From an uncultured Armatimonadota bacterium (GTDB lineage Bacteria; Armatimonadota; Fimbriimonadia; Fimbriimonadales; Fimbriimonadaceae): a stretch of DNA of 32,352 nucleotides. Of the stretch, positions 15,811 to 24,802 are shown piece after piece. Below the pieces are notes generated by a model. The model was not told where the DNA came from, did no database searches, and worked only from the letters and a program-made list of their open reading frames with translations. The first letter of the stretch is position 1; the number at the start of each line of letters is the position of its first letter. The stretch covers positions 1 through 32,352 of the forward strand of contig CAILEM010000057.1 in assembly GCA_903833215.1 (NCBI GenBank), in the 5' to 3' direction. The translations under genes were made by a program, and so were the position numbers.

Positions 15811-17889
15811 ATGAACAGATTACGACGCAATGAAGCAGACAATCGACGGGTCAAGGGGGTGATCGCACCCATCCCATTTGCGAAAAGCCTTTTTGGTGCT
15901 CTGAAGTTTGGTCTGTTTTTGGCTCCGCTGTTGGCAATCGCATCTGCGAGCACTCGACCTTTGCCTGGCGAATTCCGCCTGACCCATGATTGGGTGACTT
16001 CTCACTTCGGGAATGGAAAATCCGCGCTAAACACGCAACCCCCTTTTTCCTTCAAGATTGGTGGTCGCGAGTGGTCAGATTCCCGCTTCAAGTGGGTGAC
16101 AAAATCTGCGATCCACCGACTGGATACTCGGCGGATCGAGCGGACGAACATTTATTCCGAAGCTTCAACTGCCCTTCAGGTGAAATGCACTTCGATCGAG
16201 TGGACGGATTACCCCGTAGTGGAATGGAGCTTTCGAATCTTGAATGTAGGAAATCGAGCCTCAGATGCCATTTCCGATATTCGAGCGATGGATGTGACGG
16301 TAGTTCGTAGTGAGCAAGGCGAATTTCAACTTCACTCGAATACCGGAGATAACAATTCCCTCGATAGTTATGCGCCTCACATCGACGTCTTGGCGCCAAA
16401 TAGCTCAAAGCACTTCGCTTCGGCAGGTGGGCGACCCACGACTGGCGATTATCCGTACTGGAATATCCAACTCCCAGAGGGCGGTGTGATTGCTGTTCTT
16501 AGCTGGGGAGGGCAGTGGGCCTCGGATTTCAGACGTGACGGAGAAAAATCGCTGAGGTTGACGGCAGGGCAGGAACTGACCAACTTTAAGCTCAAACCAG
16601 GCGAGGAAGTTAGCTCGCCACTTTCGATTCTCCAGTTTTACCAAGGCGACTGGATCCGCTCGCAGAACATCTGGCGTCGCTGGATGCTTGCTGACAATTC
16701 CCCGCGAATCAAAGGTAAGTTGCCGTTACCCCTCTTCGAGTCTAACTCCAATGGCTATTTCGCCGGACTGCGCGACTCCTATGCCGATGAGGCGATGTTT
16801 GTTGACAAGTTCGCGAAGGAAAAAATCGGCGTTGGCTTCTGGGATTTGGATGCAGGCTGGTATCCCTGCGACCAAACGAAGGAATGGTGGGAAGTTGGCA
16901 CGTGGGAGCCAGACAAAACGAGATTCCCGAATGGGATCAAGGCGCTTAGCGATCACATGCACGAAAATGGGATCAAGCTCATCCTTTGGTCCGAGCCCGA
17001 ACGTGTCTACAAAGGAACCTGGTTAGCGCAAAACCACCCCGAATGGATTCATGGTGGTGCCGGGGGCGGACTGACCAAGTTGGATAATCCCGATTGTCTG
17101 CGTTGGATCACCGATCACTTTGACAAGCTCATTACCGATCAAGGAGTCGACGTCTATCGACAAGACTTCAACATCGACCCGCTCCCCTATTGGCGAGCCA
17201 GCGACACTGCCGATCGACAAGGCATCACCGAATTGCGCCATGTTGAAAACTACATTGCCTACTGGGACGAATTGCTGCGCCGACATCCAAAGCTGATCAT
17301 CGACAGTTGTGCCTCTGGTGGCAGGCGGAACACAGTTCAGACCCTCAGGCGCTCGGTTCCAATTCTGCGGAGCGATGACCAGATGCAGCCGATTGATGAA
17401 CAATGCCACACCTATGGAATTTCGTCCTGGATTCCAATAAATGGAACCGGCGTGACGATGAACAACGACTACGTCGTGCGAAGTTGCATGACGCCAATTT
17501 TTGGTATCGGCGCTGATGTGCGTGGGAAAGTGGATTGGGAAGCGATGCGGCGGGACGTGAGGCAGTGGCGGGAACTCAGCCAATGCATGTTGGGGGACTA
17601 TTATCCGTTGACGCCCTACACCCAAAGCAAATCCGACTGGATTGCATGGCAATGGGATGTTCCCGAATCCAATACCGGCATGATTCAGGCTTTCCGCCGC
17701 GACGATGCAAAGTCAGATTCGCTCGTCGTCAAATTGACGGGCCTTTCCCCGAATGCGAACTATTCCGTTTTTAACTTCGATACCGAGAAGACCGAGACCT
17801 TCAAGGGAGCGGAACTCATGAATGGGTTCAAAGTGAGTCTGCCCGCCAAGCCAACCGCGGCCCTGTTACGGTATCAAAAGGTGAGATAG
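15811..17889 (+). CDS. Exported GH36-type alpha-galactosidase
   Basis: The 692-residue enzyme fits clan GH-D, family GH36 (alpha-1,6-galactoside hydrolysis). A long N-region leads to a hydrophobic signal at about 27-47. The beta-sandwich domain spans about 50-290 and the TIM barrel about 300-590. Barrel landmarks are GFWDLDAGWY (343-351), LWSEPERV (392-399), VDVYRQDFN with the nucleophile D452, IDSCASGGRRN (498-507) and LRSDDQM with the acid/base D522. A C-terminal beta domain follows. Substrates would be raffinose-type sugars or galactomannan side chains, or another alpha-linked sugar if specificity has drifted. The ATG at 15811 lacks a clear ribosome binding site; the signal would also tolerate a later start. 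The MmcQ/YjbR gene follows after 5 nt. Confidence 0.85.
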   Translation: MNRLRRNEADNRRVKGVIAPIPFAKSLFGALKFGLFLAPLLAIASASTRPLPGEFRLTHDWVTSHFGNGKSALNTQPPFSFKIGGREWSDSRFKWVTKSAIHRLDTRRIERTNIYSEASTALQVKCTSIEWTDYPVVEWSFRILNVGNRASDAISDIRAMDVTVVRSEQGEFQLHSNTGDNNSLDSYAPHIDVLAPNSSKHFASAGGRPTTGDYPYWNIQLPEGGVIAVLSWGGQWASDFRRDGEKSLRLTAGQELTNFKLKPGEEVSSPLSILQFYQGDWIRSQNIWRRWMLADNSPRIKGKLPLPLFESNSNGYFAGLRDSYADEAMFVDKFAKEKIGVGFWDLDAGWYPCDQTKEWWEVGTWEPDKTRFPNGIKALSDHMHENGIKLILWSEPERVYKGTWLAQNHPEWIHGGAGGGLTKLDNPDCLRWITDHFDKLITDQGVDVYRQDFNIDPLPYWRASDTADRQGITELRHVENYIAYWDELLRRHPKLIIDSCASGGRRNTVQTLRRSVPILRSDDQMQPIDEQCHTYGISSWIPINGTGVTMNNDYVVRSCMTPIFGIGADVRGKVDWEAMRRDVRQWRELSQCMLGDYYPLTPYTQSKSDWIAWQWDVPESNTGMIQAFRRDDAKSDSLVVKLTGLSPNANYSVFNFDTEKTETFKGAELMNGFKVSLPAKPTAALLRYQKVR

Positions 17890-17894
17890 GAAAT

Positions 17895-18278
17895 ATGAGC
17901 GTTGATGTCGAGGCCCTATTTGAAGAGGTTCGGAATCTTTGCCTGAAACATCCCGAAGCGTTTGAAAAGCCAAGCCATGGTTCTCCCGCCTTCTTTGTAC
18001 TCAAGGGCGGCCAATTTGCGACACTTTGGAATAACCACCACGACGATGGCAATATCGCGTTGCTGTTGGCAGCAAGACCAGGGATTCAGGAAGCACTCAT
18101 TTCCGAAAATGCAGATGTCTACTATCGCCCGCCGTATTACGGCCCGGGCGGTTGGGTTGGAGTCCGGCTCGATAAGGGCCTTCCCCTGGAAGAGATCGAA
18201 GGACTCATCGACGAGGCTTTCGAGTTGATCCTGGCGAAGAAGCGGGCCAAGTCCAAGTCGAAACCCAAGCCTACCTAG
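17895..18278 (+). CDS. MmcQ/YjbR (DUF419) family protein
   Basis: The 127-residue protein matches the YjbR/MmcQ pattern: an N-terminal helix (VEALFEEVRNLCLKHPEAFEKPSHGSPAF), then FVLKGGQFATLW, YYRPPYYGPGGWVGVRLD and a C-terminal helix (EEIEGLIDEAFELILAKK). A lysine-rich tail follows. The family has a CyaY-like fold and may bind DNA; its cellular role is unsettled. It begins 5 nt after the alpha-galactosidase stop codon, so it is translated from the same mRNA, a linkage of uncertain meaning. The DUF1801 protein two genes upstream is another small protein of this loosely defined kind. Confidence 0.85.
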   Translation: MSVDVEALFEEVRNLCLKHPEAFEKPSHGSPAFFVLKGGQFATLWNNHHDDGNIALLLAARPGIQEALISENADVYYRPPYYGPGGWVGVRLDKGLPLEEIEGLIDEAFELILAKKRAKSKSKPKPT

Positions 18279-18325
18279 CCCTTCACCCAAGGCTTATGTG
18301 TGAGATCGGATAAGATCACTTTCCG

Positions 18326-19852
18326 TTGGACTCAATTTCGGGCAAATGGCTAACCGTAATGACGTGCGTCATGGTTGGCCTTTCTGCGACGATCGGCTTG
18401 ATATCGCTTTCTTGGCATCCATCTCATGATGCTCCGGTAGTTCTGTATCCGGCGTACTTGGCTTGGAATGGGATCAAAACGCCGTATTCGGGCATCTATG
18501 ATTTCAATTTCCCAGGAACCTATCTCGTTTATGGGTTCATTGGATGGATAACGAGCCTTTCGGATTGGGGTCTTCAGTTCGTTGATCTACTACTCCTCAT
18601 TGTCGGCGGTTTCCTTGCTGCCCTCTCATTCCCAAAGGAATCACGCCGCCAGGCGCTTATAGGCTATTGTTCCTTTGCTTGCCTCTATCTGGGGTGGTTT
18701 TCCGAATATGGACTGCAGAGGGAGTTCTTTTGCACGCTGTTGGCGCTGGGTGCATGTGCGGCGGCGATAAGGCCGAAGCGCCTGTGGATGGTTGGGCTGC
18801 TGTGCGGCGCGGCGATCCTCATCAAGCCGACATCTGCGGTCGCCTTCGCCTGGATATTCGTTTGGGCGCTTTCGCGAGAGCCTGACTGGCGGCAGCGGGG
18901 AAGTGCGAGTCTTCTGGCTGCGATTGGAGTCAGTATCCCTCTGCTCCTTACCGTAATCTGGCTCTTTCGGATTGGCTCACTCTCGGACTTTTTGGCCATC
19001 TCTCGGAACTACTCTCCCCTATATCTATCCATGGATGGTGGACATACCGTCCTGACCCGGCCTCAGCATTTGGCATACGACTTACACCATCTCGTTGCCC
19101 CGGATTATGGGGTTTTGCTGCTCGGTGGAGCGATCACGTTGGTTCTTAGCCTAAGTTGGCAAGACATATGCGTTCGAGGTGAGTTTGGTCGCGTTGTACT
19201 GTTATTCGCTGGCGTTACCGTCTGCTTCTACATCTACCCAGTATTCAGTGGTCAGTTCTGGCGCTATCACTACCTTCCGTTTTTCGCATTTGGCCTCATC
19301 ACTTTGGCGATGGGGCTATGCGTAACCATGGGTGAAGGTCGAGAAAAGCACAGGCAGTTTGTCGGGACTGGATTGGCATCGCTCTTGCTTATTTACTACG
19401 CGCGTGGTGCGGTTGTCGCCCTGCAACCGGGCCCATCACTGCCTTCCGACATCGTCGCCCGACAAGTAAGCGCATACCTTACGCCGAGGCTGAAACCGGG
19501 CGACACTGTCCAGCCCCTAGATTGGACCGGAGGAACGGTCGCCGGGATGCTCCAATGTCGGGCTAGGCTGGCAACGAGCTTTCTCTACGACTTCGAGTTC
19601 TATCACAACGTCTCGAACCCGGTCATTCGTGGATTGAGATCGAGGTTCATGCGAGAACTCAACGTGGCAAAGCCGCGATACGTTTTGCAGGTCAACGGGG
19701 AAGACAAGCCTTGGCCTTCTGGCCCCGACACGTCGCGTGAATTTCCTGAACTAAATCGCTTGCTAAAGGACAATTACGTCATTGCCGCCCAATATCCGAC
19801 ACTGGTCATTTGGGAACGGAGCGATCCCAGTCTCCGGGCATTTCGGCCCTGA
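18326..19852 (+). CDS. GT-C fold membrane glycosyltransferase (PMT/ArnT-like)
   Basis: The 508-residue protein has about ten or eleven hydrophobic segments between residues 12 and 365, followed by a soluble C-terminal domain of about 140 residues. The first extracytoplasmic loop contains SHDAPVVLYPAYLAWNGIKTPY then GIYDFNFPGTYLVY. This resembles the acidic catalytic loop and the D/H-K-P-P-G-x-Y-L motif of family GT39/GT83-like enzymes, which move sugars from polyprenyl-phosphate carriers to proteins or lipids. The acceptor is unknown. TTG at 18326 is the longest start; ATG at 18359 is an equally good alternative because it still precedes the first membrane segment. No ribosome binding site is clear for either. 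It stands apart from its neighbours by 47 and 158 nt. Confidence 0.7.
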   Translation: MDSISGKWLTVMTCVMVGLSATIGLISLSWHPSHDAPVVLYPAYLAWNGIKTPYSGIYDFNFPGTYLVYGFIGWITSLSDWGLQFVDLLLLIVGGFLAALSFPKESRRQALIGYCSFACLYLGWFSEYGLQREFFCTLLALGACAAAIRPKRLWMVGLLCGAAILIKPTSAVAFAWIFVWALSREPDWRQRGSASLLAAIGVSIPLLLTVIWLFRIGSLSDFLAISRNYSPLYLSMDGGHTVLTRPQHLAYDLHHLVAPDYGVLLLGGAITLVLSLSWQDICVRGEFGRVVLLFAGVTVCFYIYPVFSGQFWRYHYLPFFAFGLITLAMGLCVTMGEGREKHRQFVGTGLASLLLIYYARGAVVALQPGPSLPSDIVARQVSAYLTPRLKPGDTVQPLDWTGGTVAGMLQCRARLATSFLYDFEFYHNVSNPVIRGLRSRFMRELNVAKPRYVLQVNGEDKPWPSGPDTSREFPELNRLLKDNYVIAAQYPTLVIWERSDPSLRAFRP

Positions 19853-20010
19853 TATTCGCTCATTTTCCGATCACAACTTGATCATCGGTTGGCAATTTGA
19901 AATCCGCCATCTGATGTTGCTTCATCTTCCTTGAGTTGACACATGCTTTGGGGTCACAGATCGGGTTGTTCACGCCGATTTGTCGGGCTCATCGCGCAAG
20001 GAGAGTATCA

Positions 20011-20715
20011 ATGAAAATCAAACTTCGCGGAGTGCTGTTGTTGGGCCTACTGGCCATTGGCGCGCCCGCATTGCTTATTCGACGGGGGCACGCCTCCGAC
20101 CACGCCGACACACCCAATATCGCAGCGAACCCGGGAGAGGACATCAGCGATGTGTTCATTTTCCCCAGTCCAAGCAATCCAGACAACGTCGTGCTGGTCA
20201 TGAATGTCCATCCATTGATCGGCGCCGGCATGGGCGCAAGCACTTATTTCGACCCCAATATTCTGTATCAGTTCAAGATCGACAACACCGGTGACGGCGT
20301 TGAGGATGTCGTCATCCAAGCACGATTCGGTCCGGCTGGACCAACTCAATCTGTCGCAATTACAGGACCCATCAAGCCATCAACCACAGGCTCAAACAAC
20401 GTCCAGGAGCGACAAGCTACCAAGCGCGGCACGTTCAATACAACGTTCAGCCCAACTCCAGGAATGCAGGTGTTCTGCGGACCTCGTGAAGACCCGTTCT
20501 TCTTTGACCTCGAGCAATTCTTTACGATTCTTCCAGATCGAGCCACCCCGATCAACGGCACACCGGTGAGCAATCCAAACACGCCACAGGCGGGGTCTTG
20601 GCGACCCTCCCCTGGTGCTGGTGTTTCCAATCCAGCTCAGGATTTCTTGTCGGTTCACCAGTTCAACGTCTTGTCGATCGTGGTTGAGCTTCCCAAGAAG
20701 ATGCTTCTGAAATAA
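20011..20715 (+). CDS. Exported protein, N-terminal half of a DUF4331 domain
   Basis: The start is ATG 20011, with AAGGAG (19998-20003) 7 nt upstream; the longer frame from 19936 has no such site. A signal peptide (about 1-30) ends near RRGHA. The 234-residue product then shows the DUF4331 opening: SDHADTPNIAANPGEDISDVFIFPSPSNPDNVVLVMNVHP, followed by YQFKIDNTGDGVEDVV. It ends shortly after VLSIVVELPKKML, a point that falls mid-domain in usual family members. The remaining half is encoded by the next gene, 13 nt downstream, with its own export signal. DUF4331 has no established function. Here it heads an operon with a TPR protein and a Co/Ni-type ECF transporter, suggesting an extracytoplasmic accessory role. 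Confidence 0.8.
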   Translation: MKIKLRGVLLLGLLAIGAPALLIRRGHASDHADTPNIAANPGEDISDVFIFPSPSNPDNVVLVMNVHPLIGAGMGASTYFDPNILYQFKIDNTGDGVEDVVIQARFGPAGPTQSVAITGPIKPSTTGSNNVQERQATKRGTFNTTFSPTPGMQVFCGPREDPFFFDLEQFFTILPDRATPINGTPVSNPNTPQAGSWRPSPGAGVSNPAQDFLSVHQFNVLSIVVELPKKMLLK

Positions 20716-20728
20716 ACGGAGAATTTTG

Positions 20729-21352
20729 ATGAAAAACGCGTACATAGCAATCTTAGCCACGTTATCCGTGGGAGCTGTCGTTGGGTGTGGTGGGTCAAGC
20801 CATGCATCGGGCACAGCAACTCCAAAGTCTGGTGTGATCTCACTTTGGACGACCACGAGCACCCCGTCAGGTGGATCGATGTTCAAGCAAGTGGATCGCC
20901 TGGCTCGCCCAGCAATCAACGAAGTCTTCGCCACAGTTGCGAACAACCGTCACAAGGTGAATGATGAGACTTCGCCACCTCAGGATCAGTTCGAACTCAA
21001 GAATGACATCGAGTCGTTCTTGGTCTCACCCTGCAACCGTTCCCCAGCGATTCGAAACGTGATTGAGTCTGTTCTGATTCCCGACGTGATCAAAGCCGAT
21101 CTGAATCAAACCGATAGCGCAGCCTATCTCGGTGTTGAAACGGGCGGTGCAACCGGAGGCAAGTTCGGCGGACGAAAGCTCTCAGATGACGTCGTTGACA
21201 TTTCACTAGGAATCATCTTCGGCAATACGGTGCCTGCTTTGGGCCTGGCTCCAGATGATGGCCATGAAATCCCAACGCTGACGAGTGACCATGTAGGCCC
21301 GGAAGGAAAGCATTTCTTGCCGACTTTCCCCTACCTTGGCAACCCGCTGTAG
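20729..21352 (+). CDS. Lipoprotein, C-terminal half of a DUF4331 domain
   Basis: ATG 20729 has CGGAGA about 7 nt upstream; a TTG codon just before it (20726) would be too close. The signal ends at the lipobox VVGC (C20). The 207-residue protein then begins WTTTSTPSGG..MFKQVDRLARPAINEVFATV, the sequence expected directly after the VELPK segment in an intact DUF4331 protein. It continues with FLVSP...IRNVIESVLIPDVIKADL, then FGGRKLSDDVVDISLGIIFG and ends TFPYLGNPL, the normal domain end. So this gene completes the domain begun by its upstream neighbour, but as a lipid-anchored polypeptide. The two halves probably assemble outside the membrane. A strong hairpin (21375-21398) follows the stop codon. 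Confidence 0.75.
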   Translation: MKNAYIAILATLSVGAVVGCGGSSHASGTATPKSGVISLWTTTSTPSGGSMFKQVDRLARPAINEVFATVANNRHKVNDETSPPQDQFELKNDIESFLVSPCNRSPAIRNVIESVLIPDVIKADLNQTDSAAYLGVETGGATGGKFGGRKLSDDVVDISLGIIFGNTVPALGLAPDDGHEIPTLTSDHVGPEGKHFLPTFPYLGNPL

Positions 21353-21374
21353 TCACCTGTTTCGCTAATGATAA

Positions 21375-21398
21375 GGCCCCAAAGCCGACTTTGGGGCC
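21375..21398 (+). terminator. Intercistronic GC-rich hairpin (attenuator-like)
   Basis: GGCCCCAAAG (21375-21384) and CTTTGGGGCC (21389-21398) form a perfect 10-bp stem with a CCGA loop. No T-run follows, only AAAGAAATCCC and then the ATG of the TPR gene 11 nt later. It may partly stop transcription or protect the upstream mRNA, lowering expression of the transporter genes relative to the DUF4331 pair. Confidence 0.6.
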
Positions 21399-21409
21399 AA
21401 AGAAATCCC

Positions 21410-22786
21410 ATGAAGAAGCTTCCCATTGCACTGTTCTCAGTTGCCACCATCGTGACGGGCTGGATTGCATTTGCCGGTTGGTACGGTTCGAAAGCCTACG
21501 CAGTAGGACGAGTACCTGTCGTTCATCTGCCTTTCGATTCAAGTTCGATCGACCTTCAAATTCGGAACAACGAACGAGCGGTGAAGCAAGATCCAAAGAG
21601 TGCGCTCGGGCTTTCGCTCTTGTCCTCGGCCTACCTTGATCGTAGTCGGGAATCGGATGACACAGTGACTGCTGTCAATGCTGAAATCGCGGCTCGAAGG
21701 AGCCTAGAGATCCGAAAGCTAGGAAACATCGGAGCGAGAAACAAGCTCGTCCAATCTCTACTCCAGCAGCACCGCTTCAAAGATGCTTTGAAAGAGTGCC
21801 AGATCGCTGAGAATATTGGCGTTTTTAGTGATGACACCACAGTCCTGAAGGCAGAGTGCCTGATTGAACTGGGCCAGTACGACGATGCGAAGAAACTCTT
21901 CGCTCGGACTCCACGCGCCTTTAAGGATGGGTCTGCAAAATCCGTTGTCGCCCGGTTGCTCGATATTGAGGGTAAACCTCTTGAAGCGCTTGCCATCTTG
22001 CGATCTATCACCGCCGAAGTCGAGATGAATGGAGGAATGCCAAGCAATGCCGTAGCTTGGTTTCACACACGCCTCGCCATGCAACTAGCGAAGCTCGGCC
22101 ACCACCCCGAGAGCAAAGCTGAATATCTGAGGGCGTTAAAGCTGTATCCACGGGATTACAAAGCAATGGCTGGCCTCGCAAAAATCGCATCGCAAGATGG
22201 CCATTGGCGTGAAGTGATCGAGTGGGGAATTCAATCTGACAAAATTGCGCAGATGGCCGACGTGCGCGCTCTCGTGGGAGACGCGTATGCCATGTTGGGT
22301 GATCCAACCAATGCCGAAGCTCAATACGCTGGCGTGGCGTCATTAGTTGGACGTCCATCGGGGATGAATGATGGATTGCACGAAGTGACGACAGGGGCTG
22401 GTCTGCATGGCCATCGACTTGATCGTCAGTACGCTATTTTCTGCGCTGACCACGATCGAGACCTTGCCGGCGCCTACGCTGCAGCGATTCGAGATTTTGA
22501 GGCACGGAAAGATATCTATGCGTATGACACGTTGGCATGGGTTTGCTATAAAAAAGGAGACCGCGATGAAGCGATCAAAGCCATAAGGATCGCTCTCGGA
22601 CGAGGAACTCGTGATCCGATGCTCTGGTTTCACGCAGGTGAGATCTTCCTGAATTCTGGGGATCGGAAGCACGGTATCAATTGCCTGCGGAAGTCTCTTG
22701 AAATCGACCCGCATTTCGATGGCGTTGCTGCGGGAATGGCGATCCGCGAACTAAACGAACGCAAACCAGCTGGAACTCAGTCATGA
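21410..22786 (+). CDS. Membrane-anchored extracytoplasmic TPR protein
   Basis: ATG 21410 is chosen over 21368 because the longer frame would translate through a perfect hairpin and shift the membrane signal away from the N-terminus. The 458-residue product starts MKKLPIALFSVATIVTGWIAFAG, a signal anchor. It then runs through helical TPR units to the end, for example NNERAVKQDPKSALGLSLLSSAYLD, FKDALKECQIAENI and SGDRKHGINCLRKSLEIDPHF. A segment at about 325-355 is unusually rich in His and Gly (GLHEVTTGAGLHGHRLD, then CADHDRD) and could bind a metal ion. It lies between the DUF4331 pair and the ECF transporter, so a scaffold or metal hand-over role outside the membrane is a reasonable inference. 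It is not proven. Confidence 0.75.
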   Translation: MKKLPIALFSVATIVTGWIAFAGWYGSKAYAVGRVPVVHLPFDSSSIDLQIRNNERAVKQDPKSALGLSLLSSAYLDRSRESDDTVTAVNAEIAARRSLEIRKLGNIGARNKLVQSLLQQHRFKDALKECQIAENIGVFSDDTTVLKAECLIELGQYDDAKKLFARTPRAFKDGSAKSVVARLLDIEGKPLEALAILRSITAEVEMNGGMPSNAVAWFHTRLAMQLAKLGHHPESKAEYLRALKLYPRDYKAMAGLAKIASQDGHWREVIEWGIQSDKIAQMADVRALVGDAYAMLGDPTNAEAQYAGVASLVGRPSGMNDGLHEVTTGAGLHGHRLDRQYAIFCADHDRDLAGAYAAAIRDFEARKDIYAYDTLAWVCYKKGDRDEAIKAIRIALGRGTRDPMLWFHAGEIFLNSGDRKHGINCLRKSLEIDPHFDGVAAGMAIRELNERKPAGTQS

Positions 22787-22894
22787 AATCGAGAACCTTT
22801 AAGATGGGGGAGTTCCGTGTCGGAACCGGCATCCATTCAGTCTCTCCCCCGGACCATGTCGTCCGCCTACCATTTTCGGAACGAACGAAGTAAC

Positions 22895-24802
22895 GTGCAT
22901 ATTCCAGACGCCTACCTCAGCCCTGCGACCGAAGCCGTCGCGACGCTCGTGATGGTGCCAATGTGGGTCGTTGCATCTCGAAAGACGGCATGTGAGCTTA
23001 CGTCCAAACAAGCTCCGCTCCTCTCGATTGGTGCCGCTTTCTGCTTCGCGATTCAGATGTTCAACATCCCCGCAATCGGAGGCACTACCGCACATGCCCT
23101 TGGCGCCGTCTTGCTGGCGATCTTGGTAGGGCCTTGGGCCGCGATGCTAGGAATGACCCTAACCCTTGCCATTCAGGCACTTTTGTTCGGTGATGGTGGG
23201 ATTCTATCCCTCGGAGCAAACTGCTTTGATATGGCCCTGGTTGCTCCATTTGCTGGCTATGCCGTTTATTCACTCATTGCTGGCAAAAGCTCGAACCTCA
23301 CGCCGCGCAGGCTGTTCGCCGCCGGGCTTGGCGCGTACGCTGGCGCCGTTTGTGCGTCTCTAAGTGCTGGAGTACTTCTTGGAGTTCAGCCTAGCATTGC
23401 TCACGACGCAATTGGGCATGCCCTTTACTGTCCCTTTGGTTTGCATGTCACCGTGCCTGCGATGGTCCTGAGCCATCTGCTTGTAGCTGGGCCGGCTGAG
23501 GCGATCATTACCGTTGCGACCCTTGGATATTTGTGGAAGACCTTTCCCGAATTCTCACGGGAATCTGCCACGGTGCGAGTCGGCACCAAGATGCGGCTCG
23601 CTGGGAAACTCGCCTGGGTTCTTGCGTTAACTCCCATTGGGCTTTGGGCGACCGGAACTGCTTTTGGAGAATGGGAGCTTTCAGAACTGAAACAAATGGT
23701 TGGCTATGAACCAGCCGGTATCGCAAATGCTCATTCGGTTATTCTTCCATTGCTTCCCGATTACTCATTCGCTGGGCTGAGCGGCAAACCCTGGGAGATT
23801 CTTGGATACCTTGTGAGCGCACTGATCGGATGTTGCGTGATAGCGCTGTTTACTCGTCGGATTCTCGGGAGGGGTACTTCCTCTTCCTTCGACTTGCTGA
23901 AGCCGGGTATCCCTTCATCTGCTGTTCCCAACTGGATGACCTTGCCCAATCCGCCCGTTGCGACTTCCGCATTGCAGCGCACTCGATGGTTTGAGTCAAC
24001 ACTACTGAAGATGCGGACTGCAATCGAAAAGACGTTCGCGGCAGAGGAAGTCGCCCGCAAGCCGGGCTTCTTACAATCGATCCACCCGATGGCCAAGTCA
24101 GTTGGCTTTGCTAGTGCGATTGTAGCAACGGGTCTTGCCCAATCCGAGCAGTTCCTCGCGTTCCTAATCGCCTCAGTTCTCGTAGCGGCGGCAGGCTCTC
24201 AAGTTCCGCTTCGTAGTTTCATCGAGCGCGTTGTCGGATCCGTTTTGTTCTTTGGCTTGATTGTCGCTGCCCCGATCTCAATGAAGTCCGTGACAAGTGG
24301 ACCGGTCGCATTCAGCATCCTTGGGTTGGACATCTCAACAAGCGGGCTGCATTGTGCATCCATGATTTTGCTTCGACTCGCGGCCGGAATCAGTTTGGCG
24401 ATGCTCTGGAATTTGACGACGCGCTGGCATGAGATGCTGCGCTCACTAAAGACCTTGGGCGTTCCGCAGTTCTTCTTGGCCACAGCCGCCCTCACGTACC
24501 GCTACCTCTTTGTGTTCATCGAGACCCTTGCCGAAATGGTGGAAGCGCGGACCTCTCGTCAGGTTGGGGCCTGCAGCAAAGTCCAGGCAAGGCAGTTTGC
24601 AGGGAACGGCGGGGCGATTCTTTTTGCCAAAAGCCTTGCATTCACCGACGAAATGCACCTCGCGATGCAATCGCGGAGTGTTGACGTCAGTTCAAAAAAA
24701 CCAAAGTTCACTGCTTGGAAGCCGAGAGACTTCGGCGCCGCGCTAACTGGAATTCTGTGTTTGGTCGTCATCGCGTTGTTAGGACATATCCATGCTTTTT
24801 GA
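22895..24802 (+). CDS. cbiMQ: CbiM-(PDGLE/CbiN-like)-CbiQ fusion, ECF Co/Ni transporter membrane protein
   Basis: GTG 22895 is chosen because it gives an N-terminal Met-His (VHIPDAYLSP, V read as Met). In CbiM/NikM the free N-terminus and His2 bind the metal. The frame stays open back to 22817, but that extension has no signal peptide to be cleaved. From the GTG the protein has about 635 residues. The CbiM domain (1-220) has GGTTAHALGAVLLAILVGPWAAML, QALLFGDGGILSLGAN and a FGLHVTVPAM-type ending. A PDGLE/CbiN-like part (about 230-330) has TPIGLWATGTAFGEW and LLPDYSF. CbiQ (about 375-635) has LRLAAGISLAMLW, the TALTYRYLFVF region and MHLAMQSR, the usual ATPase-coupling area. The metal may be Co or Ni; sequence does not decide. 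It overlaps the ATPase gene by 11 nt. Confidence 0.85.
   Translation: MHIPDAYLSPATEAVATLVMVPMWVVASRKTACELTSKQAPLLSIGAAFCFAIQMFNIPAIGGTTAHALGAVLLAILVGPWAAMLGMTLTLAIQALLFGDGGILSLGANCFDMALVAPFAGYAVYSLIAGKSSNLTPRRLFAAGLGAYAGAVCASLSAGVLLGVQPSIAHDAIGHALYCPFGLHVTVPAMVLSHLLVAGPAEAIITVATLGYLWKTFPEFSRESATVRVGTKMRLAGKLAWVLALTPIGLWATGTAFGEWELSELKQMVGYEPAGIANAHSVILPLLPDYSFAGLSGKPWEILGYLVSALIGCCVIALFTRRILGRGTSSSFDLLKPGIPSSAVPNWMTLPNPPVATSALQRTRWFESTLLKMRTAIEKTFAAEEVARKPGFLQSIHPMAKSVGFASAIVATGLAQSEQFLAFLIASVLVAAAGSQVPLRSFIERVVGSVLFFGLIVAAPISMKSVTSGPVAFSILGLDISTSGLHCASMILLRLAAGISLAMLWNLTTRWHEMLRSLKTLGVPQFFLATAALTYRYLFVFIETLAEMVEARTSRQVGACSKVQARQFAGNGGAILFAKSLAFTDEMHLAMQSRSVDVSSKKPKFTAWKPRDFGAALTGILCLVVIALLGHIHAF

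Noticed and set aside
17023-17652. 209-residue minus-strand frame
   Set aside because: It is antisense to the catalytic barrel of the alpha-galactosidase, whose motifs are intact.
19936-19964. TTGACA at 19936-19941 as a promoter for the DUF4331 operon
   Set aside because: The -35 word is perfect, but no acceptable -10 box occurs 16-18 bp downstream.
20392-20946. 184-residue minus-strand frame
   Set aside because: It covers the two DUF4331 half-genes, both of which have signal peptides, ribosome binding sites and family motifs.
22817-22894. Upstream in-frame extension of the CbiM-CbiQ fusion
   Set aside because: It adds about 26 non-hydrophobic residues before the metal-binding Met-His and is not a cleavable signal.
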